This document shows, piece by piece, positions 55,290 through 64,000 of a DNA stretch of 64,000 nucleotides. This DNA comes from Ricordea florida. Taxonomy: Eukaryota > Cnidaria > Anthozoa > Corallimorpharia > Ricordeidae. Numbering within the stretch: the stretch's first letter is position 1; the number at the start of each line of letters is the position of its first letter. The position numbers were made by a program, and so were the translations under genes. The notes beneath the pieces were generated by a model that was not told the DNA's origin, ran no database searches, and was given only the letters and a program-made list of their open reading frames with translations. The stretch spans positions 25,500,502 through 25,564,501 of the forward strand of contig OX453285.1 of assembly GCA_949710005.1 (NCBI GenBank), given 5' to 3'.

Positions 55290-56060
55290 CATAAATTCTT
55301 ATTTATTCATCTGTGGATCAAACCATGTTACGTTGGTAAGCAGGTGGATGAAACCGTGCAGTGTGACCATACGTTGGAACGCTACAATGTAACTGTACAG
55401 TAATGTCATGTCGTACTGTTTTTTATTTACACTGAAGTGGTTCTAACTAAACTTCTATCAGTGGAGGAAGCCATGCAGTAAAAACGTTCTTTGGAAAGAT
55501 CTGAACTGTACATGAATGTACTATACACTGTGGGGTCTAACATTTTCATGTTTGAATCAAACAATACAGTGTGACCATTCTTTGGAAAGCTACTGAACAG
55601 TACTGTACTGTGGTACTGTTTGTTTTACTATACAGTGTGGTTCTAACTTTTTCATCTGTGGATCAAACCATGCAGTGTGACCATTCTTTGTAAAGCTACT
55701 GAACAGTACTGTACTGTGGTACTGTTTGTTTTACTATACAGTGTGGTTCTAACTTTTTCATCTGTGGATCAAACCATGCAGTGTCACCATTCTTTGTAAA
55801 GCTACTGAACAGTACTGTACTGTGGTACTGTTTGTTTTACTATACAGTGTGGTTCTAACTTTTTCATCTGTGGATCAAACCATGCAGTGTCACCATTCTT
55901 TGTAAAGCTACTGAACAGTACTGTACTGTGGTACTATTTGTTTTACTATACAGTGTGGTTCTAACTTTTTCATCTGTGGATCAAACCATGCAGTGTCACC
56001 ATTCTTTGTAAAGCTACTGAACAGTACTGTACTGTGGTACAATAGGTTCCAAATTTTTTA
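55290..56060 (+). repeat. 106-bp-period satellite, main intergenic cluster
   Basis: Four near-identical units, with anchors at 55661, 55767, 55873 and 55979, are flanked by diverged units from about 55300 on. The unit contains CAGTACTGTACTGTGGTACT, a near palindrome. Confidence 0.85.
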
Positions 56061-56099
56061 TCCGTATATTAAACCATGCATGCAGTGCGAGTATTCGTT

Positions 56100-58840
56100 A
56101 GAAAGCTGCTGAACTGTACTTCAAAGAGGGCCTCGTCGAATTTTTGAGTTGTTGATTTTTTTTTTCATTTGATTGTTCCTATCTATTTGATGCGTTAATG
56201 ATCAAGTCATTACAATACCCCTTAGTGTTTCTGCTAGTAAAGTCCCTGAGGCAACGATTGAGTTGTATTTCTGAGATATTTCAAGAAATTTTAAACATTT
56301 ACTCGGACATTTTTCGCAAAATTGAAGTGAAACTCGTAAAGTACCTTACTCCGAGGGACTGAAGTTCAAAAAAACGAAAACTCGGATGCAAAGAGCAAGT
56401 GACAGTTAACAATTACGTATTACAATTCATTACTTTTGCGTCAGTTTGTTGGCGTAGGAACCCCTTGCGTGTGTAGTTCCATACCATAATTAACGTTAAC
56501 AGAAAAAACCGAATCCTTCCGAAATCGAAATTTCTGTTAGTCAACAGTCAACAAGGCACTTATAAGAAAACTGATATCAACCGCCGAGAACAAGGAGTAA
56601 AGAACAACGTAGAAATATACACCCTGACTTTTGTATACCATGCAATGCTTGTTGATGGGAGTTATATTAGATATAGCGCTGTGTTCAAATCGCCAACTTT
56701 CTCTCCGCTTGCTATCTACGACTCGAAAAGCGATACAAAGTGAGGACGTCAATAGGCAATTCAACTTGTAACATATGTGCGGATATTGCTACTGAAATAG
56801 CATATGGCCTTTACGGGAAAGCGTCCCCGGAAGTGAGTAAATAACTTTTCATGTTTCGAGCATTTAAGATTTTTCAGGTTAAAATAATATTTTGCAAGGT
56901 AGAAGAGATCTATCATTTATGTATTTAAAAGGGGTTTCATTAAAAGTATTTCGCCCAATGCTAGAGTTACTACCCATTTAGACGAGATGTTAACTTACGA
57001 CTTCTCATATAAATCATACATTTCCTGTAAGGAGAATGTGTTACGCAGGTCTATGCGGAGAAAGAGAAAACTATTAGAAATTAAATCACGAAACACAAGG
57101 CCAAATTGCAAAAGAAAAAACAAGAATAACGTTTATTGTTTTCTTTCATTATTTTAGAAAGTAATTAAAAAGATTTCATATTTAAAACTTTTCCAATTCA
57201 TATTCACAGTTACCAGGAGAAAAAAAATTACGGGATTGTTAGGTGATTAAACACCTATAAAATCTGTATTTCTTAAGCGAGAAACACCAAAATTGACTGT
57301 GTCACAGCTGTTTTTTTGTTTTGTTTTTCTTGAAGCGCTTTTGTTATCAAAGCAGATTTGATTTTTTTGATTGATCAATTGACTGACTGAAATTATAATG
57401 TCGTTTATACCCTGAGGATTACTGGATAGTTTCACTCCCAGAAGTGACCAAAGCGTAACTTCTCCCGACAGTGTTAACATAGTCTCAAGTAAATTGTTCG
57501 TGAGAGTAGTTACCAAAGGATACGATAATAAATCGACCAAACGCTATATTCTCCAAACTAATACATAAATATATGTAAGCTACACATTAAGGAGAACTAT
57601 TTATCAGATCTTGAGGGTGAAACGGTTAGATAACGACAAAATGATTTCAGATTTTACGAAACATATGCCGATCTTTAAGATCGTGAATCTCCTCACTTGC
57701 CGCAGTAGCACTCACTTGGTCACCCTCGAGGTCAAATAAAACAGGGACATTAAATGAACAAAACCTAGAGAATCGGCATCAAACAGCCTGCACAGAGTTG
57801 TACGCACAATGTCCGCCAAGTTACTGATTCTACGAACCCTCTACTGAGAAAGATTTCAGAAAGATTTCACGCACAAGATCAAATACTCTGATACACTGAT
57901 AAAACAAACGAATAGACAGCTGAAACCAGTTTATATCTATATATATATATATCCATAAATTTATCAAATTTACTTAAGATGCACAGTGAATCACGTGGCT
58001 CCTTTCCCGCCAACGTATCAAATGACGCTTACAGCCGCGAACCACGTGACCTTCGTAACGCGGATACCGCCATAAAAGAATACGAAACGTTTTAAAAAGA
58101 ATAGTAATTCTATTCGACCTTGAAATATTGCCTCACTTTTATTTTCTGTGCTGGAGGCATCGGTTATTGTTAGTGTAGTTTTTCTCAGGAGTCAGGAGCG
58201 TTCCTCTCCCATATCAATTTGTCAAACTAACATTTATTACACAAAAATATGTGATTTATTATTAGTTCTCGGCCATCATATACGTCTACCAGGAGCCCAT
58301 GGCCATGACCAGGACGTCTACCAATATCATTTATCAACATTAATTCCGCGCTGGAATTGACGTACTCTCTAGGGTAAGTTTCTTTATTTAGGATCAATTG
58401 CATCAGTTAAAAAAGGACTGTTAGGTGGTAGAGCGAACGGAAACTGGGCCTTGTAGTGGAGTCTTCACCTACACGTCTTCACCTACCCCACCCCACCCCC
58501 CCCCCCCACAAGTCTTCTTTGCAGCTGTTTTTCAGCACATAACGCGATTCTCCCTGTAGTATTTCACCATGTTTCTGAGGGTGTAAACGAACTTCAACGT
58601 GAAAACTCTATACTAGGTTTTCTTGCAGTGTTTAAAGGAAGTTACTAAGCGGAGATGTGGCTTGCTTGTTTGGGAGTGGCGAATGGTCCTTCAAAAACTC
58701 TGGGTCAAACTTCACGGGTCTCGCAGTCTCGTTTTTTGGCGTTTATGTGCGTCTCGCAGTCTCGATTTTTATACGAAAGAGTCGCGCACTCAATGCAAAA
58801 TACTTTGAAGTCTCGGTCTCGCAATCTAAAAAGTCAAAAT
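56100..58840. other. Intergenic DNA downstream of the satellite cluster
   Basis: No convincing gene. At about 57420-57625 there is an old relative of the AACCCTTTCACTCCC MITE family (TTTCACTCCCAGAAGTGACC). A short plus frame at 58148-58360 ends near a GGTAAG donor but is unsupported. Confidence 0.35.
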
Positions 58841-58845
58841 GTCTC

Positions 58846-58947
58846 TAGTCTCCCTCACAGCCGTATTTTGGATGTCACGCAACGTTCCCCCAAGGTCTTT
58901 TGGGGGAACGTTGCGTGACATCCAAAAAACGGCTGCGAGGAAGACTA
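58846..58947. mobile_element. Palindromic MITE, copy 2 of the 50401 family
   Basis: Nearly identical to the 50401-50501 hairpin, 8.4 kb away in intergenic DNA. CTA occurs on both sides of each copy. Confidence 0.7.
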
Positions 58948-58949
58948 AA

Positions 58950-60170
58950 ATGTCTCGGGCTCGCAAAGAAAAATGCTAGTCTCGGCGTCTCGCAAATAAT
59001 CGCATTTACCATTCGCCACCCCTTTGTTTGGGTGTTAAAGATCAAGTTCACATCCGAGCAAAGTGTCTTATTTACCATTTTAGAAACACTTTGGCCGGAA
59101 ATTACCTCCCATGAGATCCCTTAAAACATAAAACGAGCCGCAGCATCACGTGCTGTTGTCAAGCTTTCCCCCAACCCAACACTTCAGCGGCTTCCGGTGA
59201 CGCTTATGACTATATTTGGCTAGTAAGACAAAGCGTAATACGAAAACTCACGGTAATCGGCCAAAAATAACAACGATTTTATTTTGCGAAAATAGAAGAT
59301 GCGCAAACGATCACGTTGGATATCTAAAAGGTATATATGAGTGAAGGTTGTGGAAATACTCCGATTCTAGTCTTTCGCCCAGTACTCTGCGGTAGCTTAG
59401 TAAGTGAACATAGAAGCAGTGACTCAATGAATCTTTCAAGAGTTGTCGCTGCCGCAGATTAGCTCAAATCAGTCTGAGGTAAGATAAGTGAAAAATTAAC
59501 GAATAATTTTTTTCGCATCATGGCAAATTTAAAGGACTTTCATGTCAAGTATTGTTCGTGCATGCCTGTTCATATCAATAGTAACCACCTCCAGGCCACA
59601 CAAAGATCACAAAATTTTTTCTACTTTTGGGTTAGCACACTGTTACTCCCACTTCATCATTTCCTATATATGGGAAGTTTTTTTAAAAAAAAACCTTGAG
59701 CAAAATAGTCAATACATCCGCGTCTGTAACGACCCATTTCTCTTTACTCACGTAACGCACATGTGACAGAAACAAAACTTGTGTTGCGTGACGCAGAAGG
59801 ATGAATATGCAGTTTCCATCTCCATTAGTCGGCATTTTCCGAACCAACAAAAATTTGTCAATAGCGGACATTATTCAAGAGGGTATAGTCACGCTATTTA
59901 TAACGTGATTGTGTCACTGAACCATTCTTGGTGTTTTTTACATTACAAATGAATTCTCAGAGGATGGCACGCACCATTAACTTTCTGCTGCTGCCAACTA
60001 TCAAACAAACTTCCTGCCCTGTCCCTTGTACGATTAGATCAGGAAAATCACCTTCCAAAAATAACTTTACTAGGTCAAAATGGGTAGGAGGACGCTTAAC
60101 ACCGACGCAATCTCACTTTCACTCCCAAGATCAGAGTAGCAATTCTCCTAAGTGAGTACCATACATCTTT
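58950..60170. other. Intergenic DNA, possible weak promoter near 59331
   Basis: GGTATATATGAG at about 59331 is a TATA-like sequence on the plus strand. About 150 bp later comes a donor-like GAG/GTAAGA near 59480. No matching coding exon is found in the window. Confidence 0.2.
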
Positions 60171-60177
60171 TTTTACA

Positions 60178-60950
60178 GATGAATTTTCAGAATTTCTACC
60201 AATTGTTATGCTTTACTTTGAAACAGCATCCTGTCTTATGTATGATGTCTCCAACACCCGGGGGGGGGGGGGGCACTCCCATATATGGGCCATTTAGGTA
60301 TGTGCCGCGGGATAAGATATGGTTTTTGAGGTTCTCGATCCTTAAATAGGGTATCATTTCATTTTTGCCCATGTTGGCATAGTGTTCCGGTGTGATCCTT
60401 AGAGAGTGTGCCTAAATTGTATCAGCTAAAATAGCCGTGCGTTAATACCCAGTTAAGCGGAAAACAAATGATTTGTTAAAGTTAAAGTATCACCAAAGCG
60501 ATTTTATAAAGACTGTGTTTTTCCCCTCATGTTATTTTTAGGTTTTGTTTTTCCCTTGCATAGGGTGTTATTTTTCGGGTTTGAGCCTTAAATAGGATAT
60601 CAATTTTCGTTTGCTCCATCCTTAGATAGGGTCAGGGTTTAAGACCCTTCGCGGCACACACCTATCCGACATTTATGAGAGTACCACCCCCCCCCCCTCG
60701 GGCTCCAACAAGTCTGTGCCGAAAAATATTCAGTCTCTTTAATTGCTCACCTAGCGTTCATAAATACAGTACTCGATCCTCCGCCATAGGTAACTATTAT
60801 GTCCGCGAATCACGATTGAACGTACAGTTGAAATCTTTTTCTAACTTAGGAACAAGATTATGGAACCCTCTGCATTCTGATTGGCGTGCGCTTGCAAAAC
60901 GACCTTTCAAAATATGTATTCGTAAATTCCTGTTCACAGTACTTTAAGTT
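60178..60950 (+). mobile_element. LINE 3' fragment split by a poly(G) element
   Basis: Two RT C-terminal pieces, 60178-60256 and 60703-60947, are separated by the element at 60257-60702. Across the 8-bp duplication the pieces join as one LINE-like stretch (YDVSN, then KSVPKN). A frameshift follows near 60725. The second piece has HKYSTRSS and NLGTRLWNPL, typical of L2/CR1 C-termini. Confidence 0.65.
60257..60702. mobile_element. Poly(G/C)-ended TIR element, copy 2, inside a LINE
   Basis: It starts CCCGGGGG and ends with a C run then TCGGG. A perfect 8-bp duplication CTCCAACA flanks it (60249-60256 and 60703-60710). Beyond the G run it has ACTCCCATATATGGG and a TGTGCCGC/GCGGCACA pair. The 8-bp duplication suggests hAT. 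Confidence 0.75.
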
Positions 60951-61466
60951 GAGGATGTTTATGTTAACGCCCACTAATTACTATTAAAATTGAAAAAATC
61001 ATTATTACATTACTCTGTAATTTTTTTCTATTTTTCTCTTACTAATTCTGTTGTCGCTTTTCATTATAATTTATATTAACTGCAATTTTGCTCATGCTGG
61101 TGTAAGCTATATGTAATTTTGTCCTGTTTCTCTCTCTATGAGTTTCGTTTTATTTTTCTCATTACGCGGGATGACGTAGTCAGCCAGCGTATAAAATTCG
61201 GTAGCGCATTCCTTTCGTCGTCTTGGGAGTCAAAAATTGCCTTGTTTTTTTAACTTTCCCGTATCCCGAGCCCGTCCCGAAAACATTGTGTGATTTATAT
61301 TGGCTGTAACTTCGGATCGCGTGCAAGTCAGGTTGGATTGCACCATAGATATCCATGATCGCACAATCAGCAAAAAAACATACTGCGTCAGCAATTTTAA
61401 ACCAACACATCCCGCGTAAACGCCTTCAGGCGTCTTCTTGTTACTTCTTATTTCATGTATGTTATT

Positions 61467-61681
61467 ACACTACACGTCTCGTTTAGCTCTGCTAATAGCC
61501 CATTTCCGAGTTGCTACATGCCTCAGTTTCATAGCGAGTCCAGGTGCAAGACCATTCAAATGGAAATGAGTTTAATTTGCATAAGAATACTCTATCATTT
61601 CCATTTGAATGGTATTGCACCTGGACTCGCTATGAAACTGAGGCATGTAGCAAGTCGGAAATGGGCTATTGCGTGTAGTGT
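61467..61681. mobile_element. 215-bp foldback MITE
   Basis: Outer arms ACACTACACG and inner arms of about 75 bp (AATAGCCCATTTCCGAGTTG) enclose a short AT-rich loop. Confidence 0.65.
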
Positions 61682-62412
61682 ATATTGTGCACTTGAGTTG
61701 ACTTGACTTGACCAGTTCAATTCTCATAGTCAGTTTTCCTTACAGTTTGTGGAAAAGAGAAGGTCAGTTTTGATCACTTCTGGGAGTGAAAGGGTCAACA
61801 AAGTAGCCTAAAGCCATTGAGGACAATTCCTCGCCCCTGGATCACAAATACGGATGAATTTTCTTAACAGTAAAACAGCACCATATGGGCTCAAAGGTAG
61901 TCGGAACATATTTGGTCGTTTTCGACAACGTTCGCACGTCTTCGGAAACCTTCGGAGATCGCTGGAGCTTTTTCGGAAATCCCGATTATGACATGACGAA
62001 CATCCCACACATTTGACTCAGAAAAAGTTGGTAGATATACTAGCCACTTTGTATTTACCACAGCTGCCATTAACTTTCGCAAATCATGGGCTGCAGCTCA
62101 GGATGATTGAAATAAGTATAGAAACTCTAACTAAATCTTACAATGCCTTCATTTCTCTCTTCAAGTGAAACATACGAATTGATGAGTGAGTAGTATATAA
62201 TTGAGGGAGCTGGGACAAAATATTAATAAAAATTTGTTCAAGGATTTATCAGAAAATTAAACAGAGATTTTTTCCTGTTTAAAAAAGTATTCACAAAAAT
62301 TCACAAAAATTGATCAAGGATTTATCAGAAAATTAAACATAGATTTTTATTAAGAAATTAAATTTAAATTTGATTTTAATATTAGTTTAAAGAATAAATT
62401 ATGAGAGCATAA

Positions 62413-62994
62413 ATGGAGAATTTAAAAGGATTAAATGTAAAACAATTAAAAGAAATTGCCAGAGAACGAGGCATTCCGAGATATTATCGGTTACGTAGAG
62501 CTGAACTTATTGAAGCCTTGGGTAATATTCAAAGACCTATCCCAGCTCCAAGAAATAATATCCCAAACCCAACACAAAGACCTATCCCAGCTCCAAGAAA
62601 TAATATCCCAAACCCAGCACAAAGACTTAATGAATTGAATTTTGTAAAACTGAAAAAAATTGTTAAAGAGTTAAAAATTAAAGGACGATCTAGAATGCGA
62701 AAAGAAGATATTATTAATGAGTTAAAAAAATTTCAAGATGAGGAGATTATTAAATTAATACCAAAAGATAATATTAATAATTATATTTGTATTCATGGAA
62801 AGTATAAATATTTCTGTAGAGAGTGTGGCGGAACACAAATATGTGAACACAATAAAATTAAGTCATACTGTAAAAAATGTAAAGGCTCTCAAATATGCGA
62901 ACACAAATTACAAAAGTATATATGTAAAAAGTGTAAAGGAAAAGGATTATGTAAACATAATAAACAAAAGAGTCAGTGTAAAGAATGTTGTTAA
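62413..62994 (+). CDS. Virus-like protein: Rho-N/SAP-like modules plus four Cys/His repeats
   Basis: 193 residues. Residues 4-36 (NVKQLKEIARERGI...RRAELIEAL) form a helix-extended-loop-helix of Rho-N/SAP type, and residues 74-106 form a second. Between them is a nearly exact tandem repeat of the 15-residue unit RPIPAPRNNIPNP plus two. The C-terminus has four copies of C-x-H-x6-C-x2-C, starting at Cys126, 144, 162 and 180, which should bind zinc. Such Cys/His repeats are known from large DNA viruses, and Rho-N-like proteins occur in Polinton- and adintovirus-like elements. Codons are strongly AT-biased, unlike the host exons. No intron is seen. Function unknown; DNA or RNA binding is inferred. 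Confidence 0.75.
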   Translation: MENLKGLNVKQLKEIARERGIPRYYRLRRAELIEALGNIQRPIPAPRNNIPNPTQRPIPAPRNNIPNPAQRLNELNFVKLKKIVKELKIKGRSRMRKEDIINELKKFQDEEIIKLIPKDNINNYICIHGKYKYFCRECGGTQICEHNKIKSYCKKCKGSQICEHKLQKYICKKCKGKGLCKHNKQKSQCKECC

Positions 62995-63078
62995 TTTTAA
63001 AAATGATTTTTAATATTATTTAAAGATTTAAAAATAAAAAAAAGATGGAAGGAAGAAAAATTAGAGTAAAATATTATA

Positions 63079-63613
63079 ATGATAAAAAACTTATTTTGTG
63101 ATTTTATAGAGGAAATAAAAGAAGATGTATTAAAAAATCGTGAGTTTATTAATTATTATCTTGATAAATATGGAAATAATGAATATATTGAATTTTTAAT
63201 TACTTATGATTTTCATTAGGATTTAGATATTTATGGTTATTTTGATATTGATGGTATATGTGTTGATAATTTTGTAAAATCAGCATTAAATTGTGTAAAT
63301 AGAAAGTTAAAAGATTTTGTTGAAGGTGATTATGGGCCATGTTATAATTGTTTTGATCAATATTATGATGATTGTTTTGAATATGATCATGGTGGTTATT
63401 GTCATTTAAATAAGAAATGTAATATTAATAAGTTTGATAAAAAGTTTTTTGTTAAAAAATTAGAGGTTAATATATATGCAAATGAAGATAAGATAATACA
63501 TAAAAACAAATTCTACAAAAAGTTTGTATGATGATTTAATGGAAGTAGCATGGAATCCGGATAGGTATATGGATTGGTGTATTGATTTTGAAAGAACGTT
63601 GGTGAAAAATTAA
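63079..63613 (+). pseudogene. Broken virus-like ORF with giant-virus-type C-terminal motif
   Basis: An AT-rich frame opens at ATG 63079. It is interrupted by an in-frame TAG at 63217-63219 and closes at TGA 63529-63531. The last part continues in a different frame (about 63521-63613), so there is one nonsense change and one frameshift. The final segment contains EVAWNPDRYMDWC, resembling a short VAWxPxR...DWC motif that I recall from hypothetical proteins of large DNA viruses. The middle is rich in Cys, Asp and Tyr. Function unknown. The TAG could also mean recoding rather than decay. Confidence 0.5.
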
Positions 63614-63657
63614 GTTATATAACCCTTACTTGAGTTATATAACAAAAGACCTGAAAT

Positions 63658-64000
63658 TTACCTAAATCTTAAACTAAAAGTTATAGGAGAACCCTTAAGA
63701 TCAAGTTTTTTCCATTCATTGTCTAAGATGGTTAAATCAAAGTGGTTTATTAGAGTATCATATTTTCTAACTGGAATTGTTGGATAATCCTTTGAGGGTA
63801 TGTTTGCAAGTAGTTGCGATGGTGAGAGTTTTACAAGTTCTCCATTTTTGTTTTTATTAATATATGAAAATTTATTATCCACTATACTACACATAAGTCT
63901 CAGCGGTTCCTTAATCTGAATATTTATGGGGTATAATTTACCCGGATTTATGACTTCAGGAACTCCTAAACCAAACCCCAAACCTCTAGTAAGTTTAATT
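63658..64000 (-). CDS. Partial virus-like ORF, runs off the window end
   Basis: The frame is open from the window edge to the stop at 63658, so the N-terminus is missing. The visible end looks beta-rich and finishes with FDLTILDNEWKKLDL and ITFSLRFR. This vaguely resembles the C-terminal beta strands of capsid-type proteins in Polinton/adintovirus-like elements. That resemblance is weak and from memory. It converges with the broken ORF at 63079-63613, with about 45 bp between them. Confidence 0.45.
   Translation of the reverse strand, partial: IKLTRGLGFGLGVPEVINPGKLYPINIQIKEPLRLMCSIVDNKFSYINKNKNGELVKLSPSQLLANIPSKDYPTIPVRKYDTLINHFDLTILDNEWKKLDLKGSPITFSLRFR

Larger units (their letters stand above)
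62150..64000. mobile_element. Candidate endogenous virus-like or Polinton-like segment (right end outside window)
   Basis: Base composition drops sharply to very AT-rich at about 62150, and intronless compact ORFs with viral-type motifs begin. A direct repeat containing AAGGATTTATCAGAAAATTA occurs at about 62240 and 62320, just ahead of the first ORF, and may be promoter-related. No terminal repeat is visible, because only one edge is in the window. Confidence 0.55.

Noticed and set aside
59331-59490. Promoter and first exon of a plus-strand gene
   Set aside because: A TATA-like sequence and a donor are present, but no coding exon can be joined; kept only as a weak note.

Overview
This window looks like nuclear DNA of a cnidarian, most likely an anthozoan and probably a stony coral. 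It is AT-rich, intron-rich and crowded with short transposons. The species call is inference. The evidence is two animal genes with many short exons and exact splice sites, intronless genes between them, and tRNA-derived SINEs, L2/CR1-like LINEs and foldback MITEs in almost every intron.

Layout. (1) 0.4-32.7 kb, minus strand: an L1-family neural cell adhesion molecule. I could trace 17 coding exons, phase by phase, from the signal peptide to the transmembrane segment. They encode 1170 residues: six Ig domains, five FN3 domains and one membrane helix ending in the family's juxtamembrane sequence. The cytoplasmic tail lies beyond position 1. A five-arginine run sits in FN3-3, where vertebrate L1 proteins are proteolytically processed. 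(2) 36.0-48.8 kb, minus strand: SHQ1, the assembly chaperone for H/ACA ribonucleoproteins. It has 16 exons and 503 residues, including a 19-nt microexon and an intron with minor-spliceosome (U12) signals. A TIR element is inserted directly at its stop codon. (3) 50.9-51.9 kb, minus: an intronless orphan gene for a probably secreted protein. (4) 53.9-55.0 kb, minus: a single-exon class A GPCR with an altered DRY motif. (5) 55.3-62.1 kb: no convincing host gene; tandem repeats, MITEs and a LINE fragment. (6) 62.15-64.0 kb: a sharply AT-richer segment with DNA-virus-like genes. These are a Rho-N/SAP-like plus Cys/His-repeat protein, a broken ORF with a giant-virus-type C-terminal motif, and a partial ORF running off the end. 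It reads as an endogenous viral element or Polinton-like insertion.

The introns hold a dense transposon record. It includes TIR elements with readable target-site duplications (TTAA, TAA, and 5, 6 and 8 bp), two poly(G/C)-ended elements, one element nested in the tRNA part of a SINE, and a five-copy tandem array of a foldback MITE. A 106-bp tandem satellite recurs at several unlinked places. There is no evidence that the host genes form a common pathway; their adjacency looks incidental.
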